Origin: DAIDKA01 sp036267975
GTDB taxonomy: Bacteria > Pseudomonadota > Gammaproteobacteria > Steroidobacterales > Steroidobacteraceae
Length of the DNA: 64,000 nucleotides
NCBI GenBank assembly: GCA_036267975.1
Contig: DATAVA010000063.1
Coordinates: 11,055-75,054, forward strand
Direction: 5' to 3'
The notes under the pieces were generated by a model, which saw only the letters and a program-made list of their open reading frames with translations, was not told the DNA's origin and did not search any database. Every line of letters starts with the position of its first letter. The stretch's first letter is position 1. This document shows, piece by piece, positions 7,852 to 14,138 of the stretch. The translations under genes and the position numbers were made by a program.

Positions 7852-7895
7852 TGGTGGAAAGGGAGGGAATCGAACCCTCGACCCCGGCATTATGA
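7852..7895 (-). repeat. tRNA-Met 3'-half copy (attachment-site-like)
   Basis: 44 bp identical to tRNA-Met 12541-12584, from the encoded CCA through most of the anticodon loop, then abrupt divergence. Marks the border between the AbrB/VapC cassette and the XRE/Fic cassette. Confidence 0.9.
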
Positions 7896-8122
7896 TGTCT
7901 CGACAATGCATTTTCCGGCGCTATCGGGTACCCGTGACCTGCTGGCATCCCTGGTCCGCCCCTGGCTTCGACCGACGGAGGGTTCTCGATCTGAGCGAGA
8001 AACACGAACCCTCCAGCCAGCCCGACTGCGTGGCCCTCGCGGCCGATGCCGTTGGTGCAGTCTACAGCTTACGGTGAAACAGGTCTGATTTTGACAGGCT
8101 ACAGCCTATAATCCTTGAAATA
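7896..8122. other. Non-coding flank with a 9-bp inverted repeat
   Basis: No recognised gene; one short open frame (to 8077) resembles nothing known to me. Holds the exact inverted repeat GGAGGGTTC (7977-7985) / GAACCCTCC (8006-8014) with a 20-bp loop. The arms resemble the tRNA T-arm core. Could be a recombinase or excision-factor site, or a degenerate gene end. Confidence 0.45.
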
Positions 8123-8171
8123 TTGACAAGCTATAACTGCTCATATAATATCTTTTGGAATAGTTATAGCT
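8123..8171 (+). promoter_or_regulatory. Promoter and operator of the mobile-mystery A/B operon
   Basis: TTGACA at 8123-8128 and TAATAT at 8146-8151 are 17 bp apart, a good sigma-70 promoter in otherwise GC-rich DNA. TATAAT at 8144 gives 15 bp. Exact inverted repeat AGCTATAACT (8129-8138) / AGTTATAGCT (8162-8171) brackets the -10 region, well placed for repression by the XRE protein encoded 14 bp downstream. A second TTGACA (8091) and TATAAT (8107) lie upstream with poor spacing. Confidence 0.65.
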
Positions 8172-8184
8172 ACTCGAGATTTCC

Positions 8185-8634
8185 ATGATCCGATCCTTGC
8201 CCCTGCAGCAGATCGATAGGACGCTTGCCCCCTGGCACTCATTGCCACGTTCACGCCCGAGCGGCGGCTGGCTGCGCGCGGTACGACAAGCATTGGGCAT
8301 GACCACACGTCAGCTCGCGAAGTCCGTGGGGGTCACCCAAGCCGCTGTCGTGGACGCCGAGCGCACCGAAGCGAAAGGCTACATCACCCTTGCGACATTG
8401 CAACGATATGCCACGGCGCTCGATTGCGAACTTAGCTACGCGCTGGTTCCCAAACGTCCGCTTCAGGAAGTGGTGGAGGAGCGAGCTGACCGCATCGCCC
8501 GCGACCAAGTCCTAAGGGTGAAACATTCGATGGCATTGGAAGATCAGTCAACCAGTAAGGAGCATTTGGAGCGCGAGATTGCGGAGCTACGGAGAAAACT
8601 CTTGGAAGGCAGACGCTCCCGGCTATGGCAATGA
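8185..8634 (+). CDS. Mobile mystery protein A-like XRE regulator/antitoxin
   Basis: 149 residues. The central helix-turn-helix (about residues 35-90: WLRAVRQALGMTTRQLAKSV, GVTQAAVVDAERTEAKGYIT, LATLQRYATALDCELSYAL) and the overall layout match the family named mobile mystery protein A in HMM collections, which nearly always precedes a Fic-domain mobile mystery protein B. Probably the DNA-binding antitoxin and autorepressor of the pair. The C-terminal 50 residues are charged and probably coiled coil. An inverted repeat in its promoter fits self-control. It overlaps the Fic gene by 4-10 bp. Confidence 0.85.
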   Translation: MIRSLPLQQIDRTLAPWHSLPRSRPSGGWLRAVRQALGMTTRQLAKSVGVTQAAVVDAERTEAKGYITLATLQRYATALDCELSYALVPKRPLQEVVEERADRIARDQVLRVKHSMALEDQSTSKEHLEREIAELRRKLLEGRRSRLWQ

Positions 8635-9215
8635 AGTTTGAGTACGCGCCCGGCGCCACTCCCATCGACCTGGACGAGGCCAAAGGACTTATCCCGGCTC
8701 ATGTAACGCTGCAGCGTGAACTCAACGAGTACGAGGAGGCGAACATCCTCGAGGCGACCGAATGGTTATTCGCGCGCCGCCGCGGCGACCCACTGGATGA
8801 GCGCTTCATTCATATCGTGCACAACCGCATGTTCAATCAGACTTGGAAGTGGGCGGGAAAGTCGCGCCGAACGGACAAAAATATTGGCGTAACTTGGGTC
8901 GAAATCCTGATGCGACTGCGCCAAATGCTTGGGGACGTTCGCGCTCAGATTGAGCATCGAGCTTACTCATCTGTTGAGATTGCTGCCCGTTACCATCACC
9001 GTCTCGTCGCCATCCATGTGTTTCCGAACGGCAATGGTCGCCACGCCCGCCTTATGGCGGATTTGCTCCTGAAGGAACTTGCAGGTGAGCAGTTCGAATG
9101 GGGCCGCGGGTCATTGGTCGGCGCAAACGAGCTGCGCGGGCGCTACATCGCCGCGCTCCAAGCGGCAGATGCGGGAGACTGTCGACCTCTCCTTGCATTC
9201 CTGGAGAACAAGTGA
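8631..9215 (+). CDS. Fic-domain protein, mobile mystery protein B
   Basis: 194 residues from ATG 8631, which overlaps the upstream stop as ATGA; ATG 8625 would add two residues. The start KFEYAPGATPIDLDEAKGLIP and the spacing to the Fic core are typical of mobile mystery protein B. The Fic active-site loop reads HVFPNGNGRHAR: the catalytic His, Phe, GNGR and last Arg are present, but the acidic residue of the HxFx(D/E)GNGRxxR consensus is Asn. Fic enzymes transfer AMP or other phosphate-containing groups to protein side chains; the target here is unknown. Presumed toxin of the pair with the XRE protein. Confidence 0.88.
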   Translation: MKFEYAPGATPIDLDEAKGLIPAHVTLQRELNEYEEANILEATEWLFARRRGDPLDERFIHIVHNRMFNQTWKWAGKSRRTDKNIGVTWVEILMRLRQMLGDVRAQIEHRAYSSVEIAARYHHRLVAIHVFPNGNGRHARLMADLLLKELAGEQFEWGRGSLVGANELRGRYIAALQAADAGDCRPLLAFLENK

Positions 9216-9239
9216 ATTCCCCAGCAGCCAGGTAGCGCT

Positions 9240-9388
9240 TGTTCAAGACTTGGGACCTGATGGGTCACAAAGGACCGGACATCACGACGCACTACAGTGC
9301 TGCCGAGATCGGCCGATTGTTCGCGGCAGCAAATCGAATCGGGCAGTCCCACGAATCTTCCACGCCAACTTTACGTCGCGTGATCTAA
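9240..9388 (+). pseudogene. 3' remnant of a tyrosine-recombinase integrase
   Basis: The frame ending at the TAA at 9386-9388 reads DLMGHKGPDITTHYSAAEIG and continues for some 25 residues. This is the end of a phage-type integrase with the late His (LMGHK) and the nucleophile Tyr (THYSAAE). Everything upstream of about 9240, including both catalytic arginines, is missing. It stops 16 bp before a tRNA-Met copy, where an integrase gene of a tRNA-targeting element is expected. The element's own integrase, now inactivated by deletion. Confidence 0.8.
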
Positions 9389-9404
9389 AGCACGCGTAAG
9401 TCAT

Positions 9405-9449
9405 TGGTGGAAAGGGAGGGAATCGAACCCTCGACCCCGGCATTATGAG
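9405..9449 (-). repeat. tRNA-Met 3'-half copy (attachment-site-like)
   Basis: 45 bp identical to tRNA-Met 12541-12585 (CCA, acceptor 3' strand, T arm, variable loop, 3' anticodon stem and loop). Divergence begins right after the anticodon loop. The longest perfect copy, so likely the youngest. Confidence 0.92.
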
Positions 9450-9465
9450 AATGCGCAACGCGGGC

Positions 9466-11106
9466 CTATTGAGAGACCCGCCAAGGTGAGCGGTCCTTCC
9501 AGCTGGCAAGTACCTGCGCTGCCCAGGCAGTGTCTTTGTCCTGGTGGCAAGCATTGCATGCGTTCGGAATCTTGAGAGAGTCAGTTTCCGAAGGTGTTAC
9601 AAAGTGGAACGTATGACTGGCGACATTCACATTGGCGACCGTCTGTTCGATCTTAGGCATGTGGCAGGCGACGCATTGGCTGCCCGGACTGTTCAACGCA
9701 TGATGAGTGTGGGCCTCGATGGAAGGCGCATGTGGCCCGTTCTGAGTGTTGACGCCGTGGCAAGAAGAGCACACTTCATTGATCGGTTTGCGCAGTAGCG
9801 CCTGATTCGCAGTGCCATGGGGATCGTGGCACGAAAAGCAGGTCACACCGCGGGTGTACATTAGGCTTTGAACGAAATCGTTCCCCTGCATCCTATTCTT
9901 GTGGGCTGTGCCGTCAGCGTAGTGCGTGAAAGTCTGCTCTCCCAGCTTGTGTGGCTCGAGCTTCCAAAAGTCAGCAAGACGCAAGCCGACGTGGAAACCG
10001 ACGGGCCAATCGTAATATTTGCCCTCGATGGGGTTCTTGAGTGGCTGGCCCTGAGAGTGACATTGAATGCATGTGTCGTTGGCATCCACGTAGTCCATCC
10101 GGGCAGGATTTAAAATGTTCTCCTTGGTCGGATTCGCGGCATGCTCCGATCCAGCTCCATGGCATTGCTCGCAGCCGACATTCCATTCGGTTGGCACTTT
10201 CGTCGCAATGTTGTAATTGACCGAATGACAGCCGTCGCACAGTGGACCAGTAGGACGCCCTGAGTTGTCGCCCGTGGGGTCAGGATACTGCGGCGCCCAC
10301 CAGTCTCCACCTGTTGAGGCCACGTGGTACGGAAGCCACTTCTTGTTGGTGACGTCCCATTGGGCTGGATATGGGAAGTAATCATCGCCGACCTTATGGA
10401 AGTACCTTTGTTTCCACCCACTACCGTAAACAAAGGCCACGTCCTGTACCTTGAAGGTCAGGAGCGGGTCCGGTTTAGAGAAGTCTGGGATCACCGCATC
10501 CGGGTGCTGCTTCGGATCTCGCACCACGTTTGCCATCCGGGTCTGACTCCATCTGGCATAAACCTCTTGATGGCAGTTCTTGCAGGCGGCGGATCCCACA
10601 TACTGTTTGCCTGGCTCGGACTCATTTTGAGTCGCGGCAAGCGATGCGACCAGTGGCAGGTGCCGGATAAAGGCCACCAGCTGCCAGACCTGCCGGTCAG
10701 GCATATTCCAAGCAGGCATCGCCGTGTTTCGAATGCCGTTGCGGATATGGTAGAAGATTTCGCCATCGGACATACTGGGGACGAGTTCGCGCAGCACTGG
10801 AGGACGTGGATAAACTCCTGCGCCGATTTCGGTCTTCCCGCCCCCATCGTACGCATGGCAGCTCTCGCATTTTTGTGCGAAGAGGTCTTTACCGGTTGTG
10901 ATATCCGCCGGATCTTTGCCAATCGGGTTCACTGCATTCTTCGCCGTGCCGGGAACGCTATGACGAAGCAGCCAGGTGGCCACACTCACTTCGACGGCGG
11001 GAGGGTCCTTACGAGCCACCGATAGACCGGGTAGGGCTACGGCATAAAAGACCAATCCGATGAGCACGATGGCCGCAACCAGGATCAGCGCAGTCGTCTT
11101 GCCCAT
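9466..11106 (-). CDS. Membrane-anchored nine-haem cytochrome c (class I domain fused to multihaem domain)
   Basis: 546 residues. An uncleaved N-terminal anchor (residues about 5-27) is followed by a class-I cytochrome c domain with CESCH and a downstream Met (NTAMPAWNMP), like the haem domain of CcoP. Then comes a long region with eight more CxxCH motifs: CKNCH, CDGCH, CEQCH, CIQCH, CFSCH, CSSCH, CVACH, CNACH. This second part resembles the cytochrome c-554/octahaem nitrite or tetrathionate reductase superfamily, including paired motifs before GxxCxSCHDPHG. It should sit in the periplasm and pass electrons from a membrane donor. The substrate is unknown; metal or oxyanion reduction is only suggested by the divergent ChrB-like gene. 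It ends 17 bp from a tRNA-Met copy. Confidence 0.88.
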   Translation of the reverse strand: MGKTTALILVAAIVLIGLVFYAVALPGLSVARKDPPAVEVSVATWLLRHSVPGTAKNAVNPIGKDPADITTGKDLFAQKCESCHAYDGGGKTEIGAGVYPRPPVLRELVPSMSDGEIFYHIRNGIRNTAMPAWNMPDRQVWQLVAFIRHLPLVASLAATQNESEPGKQYVGSAACKNCHQEVYARWSQTRMANVVRDPKQHPDAVIPDFSKPDPLLTFKVQDVAFVYGSGWKQRYFHKVGDDYFPYPAQWDVTNKKWLPYHVASTGGDWWAPQYPDPTGDNSGRPTGPLCDGCHSVNYNIATKVPTEWNVGCEQCHGAGSEHAANPTKENILNPARMDYVDANDTCIQCHSQGQPLKNPIEGKYYDWPVGFHVGLRLADFWKLEPHKLGEQTFTHYADGTAHKNRMQGNDFVQSLMYTRGVTCFSCHDPHGTANQALLRKPINEVCSSCHGVNTQNGPHAPSIEAHTHHALNSPGSQCVACHMPKIEQTVANVNVASHTFHFVTPSETDSLKIPNACNACHQDKDTAWAAQVLASWKDRSPWRVSQ

Positions 11107-11123
11107 ATGGGTCTTCCTTATCT

Positions 11124-11159
11124 GTAGTAGCAGCTACTACCTGATGTAGTATACGCTAC
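11124..11159. promoter_or_regulatory. Alternating GTAG/CTAC repeats between the cytochrome and chrB genes
   Basis: The 53-bp divergent intergenic region holds GTAGTAG (11124-11130), CTACTAC (11134-11140), GTAG (11146-11149) and CTAC (11156-11159), forming overlapping palindromes. TAGTAT at 11147-11152 could be a -10 element for chrB, which would place the transcript start at or next to the ATG (11160). A good candidate operator for both directions. Confidence 0.6.
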
Positions 11160-12131
11160 ATGGACTCTTCATCAGGCGCAAGCAAACCGCAGCCCTGGCT
11201 GCTCTTCGTGACGAACCTACCTGGGCGAAACCAGACGGTGCGCATGCGGCTATGGCGATCCCTTAAAGCAGCAGGGGCTGGCCTCCTCCGCGACGGCGTC
11301 TATGTGTTACCGGACAACCCCTCGGCACAGGAGCTACTGGGCAACCACGCGTCGGAAATCGGGGCGGCGGGTGGCGCAGCACATGTACTGATGCTGAGCT
11401 CCAGTTCGGAAGATCAAGAATGCACGTTGCGAGCCCTGTTTGACAGAACAGAGGAATACGCCGAACTGGAAAAGAAAATAACTTCCCTGAGAAAAGGCTT
11501 GCCCAAACTGATTGAAACCGATGCGCGCCAGCAATGCTCTGCGTTGCGAGCAGAGTTCGACACACTCGCCGCATTGGATTTCTTCCCGGGCAGCGCACAG
11601 CGGCAGATGCAGGGCGCGCTGCAGGATATGGAATCCCAATTGAATACGCGTTTCTCTCCGGATGAGCCGCGCAGCTCACGTCGCGAGATTCCACTTCGAA
11701 ACCGCAAAGACTTTCAAGGTCGCACTTGGGCCACTCGCGAGCGGATGTGGATCGATCGGGTCGCCAGCGCGTGGCTCATTCGCCGGCACATCGACCACAA
11801 AGCAAAATTCATATGGCTTAAAAAGCCCAAAGACTGTCCAAAGAGCGCCTTAGGATTTGATTTTGATGAGGCGACATTCACGCATATTGACTCCAAAGTC
11901 ACCTTTGAGGTTCTGCTTGCGAGCTTCGGACTCGAGCAGGATCCCGGCCTTATGCGGCTTGGCGCCCTCGTGCACTTCTTGGATGTAGGCGGTATACCCG
12001 TCCCGGAGGCGGCCGGCTTTGCTTCGATCATGACGGGAGCACGTGCAAGTCAGCCGGATGACAGCGCACTCCTTGAGCTTATGTTGCCCGTGCTCGACAG
12101 CCTCTATCGAGCCTTCGTCGAACCTGGCTGA
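11160..12131 (+). CDS. chrB: ChrB-like chromate resistance/regulatory protein
   Basis: 323 residues. The N-terminal half (WLLFVTNLPGRNQTVRMRLW, RDGVYVLPD) matches the ChrB N-terminal domain. The C-terminal half (MWIDRVASAWLIRRHID, ALGFDFDEATFTHID, VTFEVLLASFGLEQDPGLMR, GALVHFLDVGG) is the ChrB C-terminal domain. In known systems ChrB is a chromate-sensing repressor or helper of the exporter ChrA. No chrA lies in this window, so either the exporter was lost or this copy regulates the divergent cytochrome. The ATG adjoins the GTAG/CTAC repeats and lacks a ribosome site, suggesting leaderless translation. Integrase debris begins about 10 bp after the stop. Confidence 0.85.
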   Translation: MDSSSGASKPQPWLLFVTNLPGRNQTVRMRLWRSLKAAGAGLLRDGVYVLPDNPSAQELLGNHASEIGAAGGAAHVLMLSSSSEDQECTLRALFDRTEEYAELEKKITSLRKGLPKLIETDARQQCSALRAEFDTLAALDFFPGSAQRQMQGALQDMESQLNTRFSPDEPRSSRREIPLRNRKDFQGRTWATRERMWIDRVASAWLIRRHIDHKAKFIWLKKPKDCPKSALGFDFDEATFTHIDSKVTFEVLLASFGLEQDPGLMRLGALVHFLDVGGIPVPEAAGFASIMTGARASQPDDSALLELMLPVLDSLYRAFVEPG

Positions 12132-12140
12132 ATTATCTGC

Positions 12141-12584
12141 GCAGGGCCGCAACCTCGATGTGCCGTTGAATGATGAAGCAATGAGCGTCTTGATTCGCTG
12201 GCGAGAGCAGTCGGGGTGCACGGGCTACGTTTTTGACGTTGCCACCAGTTTCAAGTCCGCGTGGGACAAGATTCTAAAGCGTGCACGGATCAACAACTTC
12301 CGCTGGCACGACCTGCGGCACCACTTGCATCGCGCCTCGTCCAGCGTGCTGTTCCGCTGAACACTGTGCGGGATCTGCTGGGCCACAGCTCGGTTCAGAC
12401 GTCTTTGCGTTACGCGCACTTAGCGCCGGATCAGCGGCGCTAGGTCATCGCCAAACTCAACGAGAAACCGATTCTTGCGCTTACCTTGCGCTTATCGGGA
12501 GACTGCTTTCAAACGAGGAGTATGTATCCCATTGATTTAATGGTGGAAAGGGAGGGAATCGAACCCTCGACCCCGGCATTATGA
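12141..12584 (+). pseudogene. Decayed tyrosine-recombinase integrase (C-terminal half)
   Basis: Reads VPLNDEAMSVLIRWREQSG, then NNFRWHDLRHH in one frame. After a one-base deletion near 12330 it continues in the next frame as ASRLVQRAVPLNTVRDLLGH and SLRYAHLAPDQRR, with a TAG at 12441. The second catalytic Arg, the His of LGHSS and the nucleophile Tyr are recognisable; the N-terminal half with the first catalytic Arg is gone. Read past the TAG, the frame stays open into the tRNA and ends at a TGA in the anticodon loop (12582-12584). The ancestral integrase 3' end therefore overlapped the attachment core. Non-functional. Confidence 0.85.
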
Positions 12585-12617
12585 GTGCCGTGCTCTAACC
12601 AGCTGAGCTACCTTTCC
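12541..12617 (-). tRNA. tRNA-Met (CAT), elongator type
   Basis: 77 nt with encoded CCA. Acceptor GGAAAGG/CCTTTCC, D arm GCTCAGCTGGTTAGAGC, anticodon stem CGGCA/TGCCG with loop CTCATAA (anticodon at 12581-12583), and T arm GAGGG-TTCGATT-CCCTC. The D arm and anticodon loop match elongator tRNA-Met genes of enterobacteria more than initiator tRNA. An Ile2 tRNA with modified CAT anticodon cannot be fully excluded. It is the integration target of the adjacent island. Confidence 0.93.
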
Positions 12618-12727
12618 ATTCCCCAGGCATGCTACCGGCATGGAGCCGGGCGCGCATTGTCAGCGCCGCCGGATACGGCGTCAAGAAGGCAAAAATAGAC
12701 TTTGGAATCAGGATGCTAGGGGGAGCT

Positions 12728-13642
12728 ATGGAATTGAAACTGATTGCGGAGGGGCTGCAGTTTCCGGAAGGCCCGGTGGCAATGGCCGATGGCTCGGTCG
12801 TCTTGGTTGAGATCCGCCGCGGCACACTGAGCCGCGTCACGCCCGGCGGCCGGCGCAGCACTGTTGCAGCGCTCGGGGGCGGGCCGAACGGTGCGGCCAT
12901 AGGTCCGGACGGGGCCGTCTATGTCTGCAACAACGGCTTCGCCTGGACCTGGCAGGAGGGCGAGGTAAATATGCCCGATGGTCCGCCGCCTGAGTACCGC
13001 GGCGGATCAATCCAGCGGGTCGACCTTGCAACGGGCAAATTCAGCACTCTTTACGATCATTGCGACGGCAGACCGCTGAACAGTCCCAATGATCTGGTGT
13101 TCGATAGCCAGGGCGGCTTCTGGTTCACTTGTTTAGGCCAGACAGACGGCGAAGTTCGCCGCATGGGCGCGCTCTACTACGCAAAAGCTGATGGCTCAAA
13201 AATCGTCCGCTGGCGCAGCGATATGTTCTCGCCCAATGGCGTGGGCCTTGCGCCCGATGAGCGCACTGTGTACATGGCGGATTGCAACGTCGGTCGACTC
13301 TATGCATTCGATCTCACCGCCCCGGGGGTGATGGCACCACCTTGCGGACCGCCAACCTCGCCCGGGCGCGTGGTATGCACGCTCCCCGGCTATCAGTGGC
13401 TGGACAGTCTTGCGGTGGAAGCCAGCGGCCGGATCTGCGTGGGCACTTTGTGGAATGGCGGGATCACGACGTTTGAGCCGAATGGCGCCTACGAACACTT
13501 CCCCTGCCCTGACCCGGTGACGACCAACATCTGCTTCGGCGGTGCCGACATGCGCGATGCGTACATCACCTGTTCGACGACCGGCAAGCTGTTCCATACC
13601 CGCTGGCCGCGTCCGGGCCTAAAGCTGCCCTTCAACGCATAG
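12728..13642 (+). CDS. SMP-30/gluconolactonase family protein
   Basis: 304 residues from ATG 12728 (GGGGGAGCT upstream). Six-bladed propeller family: FPEGPVAM supplies the metal-binding Glu, and SPNDLVFDSQGGFWFT, MFSPNGVGLAPDERTVYMAD and WLDSLAVEASGRICVGTLWNGG give the usual Asn and Asp ligands. These enzymes hydrolyse sugar or other lactones; close relatives with this IRRGTLSRV/CNNGFAW pattern are often annotated as gluconolactonase, but substrates vary widely. It has no signal peptide, so it is cytoplasmic. It stands alone beyond the tRNA-Met, convergent with the next gene with only a 4-bp gap. Confidence 0.87.
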   Translation: MELKLIAEGLQFPEGPVAMADGSVVLVEIRRGTLSRVTPGGRRSTVAALGGGPNGAAIGPDGAVYVCNNGFAWTWQEGEVNMPDGPPPEYRGGSIQRVDLATGKFSTLYDHCDGRPLNSPNDLVFDSQGGFWFTCLGQTDGEVRRMGALYYAKADGSKIVRWRSDMFSPNGVGLAPDERTVYMADCNVGRLYAFDLTAPGVMAPPCGPPTSPGRVVCTLPGYQWLDSLAVEASGRICVGTLWNGGITTFEPNGAYEHFPCPDPVTTNICFGGADMRDAYITCSTTGKLFHTRWPRPGLKLPFNA

Positions 13643-13646
13643 CAGT

Positions 13647-14132
13647 TCAGCGGTTGATCTCGATCAGCAGTACCCAGGCGTTGGCACCTACGGCAGCAAA
13701 CGTCATGAGGATTCCGACGGGCAGTAGATAAAGACCCTGAAGGTCTCCGCGCCATAGCACCACGGCGCCCCCGAGAGCAAACACCGCGACGGAAAGTCGA
13801 TTGCACAGGACCATGCGCGCGGAACGCCGACGGTGCGGGGCGTCGACGGACTGCAAATAGCCGCGTTGCAGGGGCAACAATCCCAGCAGAGTGACAATAC
13901 CGATGCCGAGCACTTCGCCGCCCAACTGCCACGCGGCTTGTCCAGGAATCAGCGGCAAGGAGGCGACGATGATCACCAGCAGCAGCATGACGAGGGCCTC
14001 AAGACCGCGATCGGCCATGCGACCCAATGCCAGGATGCGGGCCTGATTGACGGAGACTGCGACAAACAGCAGACCCGCCAGCGCCGCAGCCGCGCCCAGC
14101 TCCCCCAGGAAAAAATTGCCCCAGTCGTTCAC
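13647..14132 (-). CDS. Small integral membrane protein, unknown function
   Basis: 161 residues with five probable membrane helices (about 10-30, 45-63, 70-88, 112-128, 133-158). No motif beyond hydrophobicity that I recognise; EINR at the C-terminus and MNDWGNFFLGELGAAAALAG at the N-terminus are the most distinctive parts. It lies 6 bp upstream of ychF's stop on the same strand. Confidence 0.7.
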   Translation of the reverse strand: MNDWGNFFLGELGAAAALAGLLFVAVSVNQARILALGRMADRGLEALVMLLLVIIVASLPLIPGQAAWQLGGEVLGIGIVTLLGLLPLQRGYLQSVDAPHRRRSARMVLCNRLSVAVFALGGAVVLWRGDLQGLYLLPVGILMTFAAVGANAWVLLIEINR

Positions 14133-14138
14133 GAAGAT

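Larger units (their letters stand above)
4686..12617. mobile_element. Composite genomic island at tRNA-Met, divided into four cassettes by tRNA 3'-end copies
   Basis: The intact tRNA-Met (12541-12617) is followed on its 3' side by copies of its own 3' half at 9405-9449, 7852-7895 and 6968-7012, and a shorter one at 4686-4711. All have the same orientation. The intervals carry accessory genes: Phd/VapC plus a DUF8021 protein; AbrB/VapC; mobile-mystery proteins A and B plus an integrase remnant; a multihaem cytochrome, a ChrB-like gene and another integrase remnant. This is what repeated site-specific integration into a tRNA 3' end leaves, each event regenerating the tRNA and displacing the old 3' end. 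No intact integrase remains, so the island looks immobilised. Confidence 0.85.

Noticed and set aside
7892..8077. 61-codon frame beginning in the tRNA copy
   Set aside because: Starts inside the repeat, no ribosome site, no similarity recognised.
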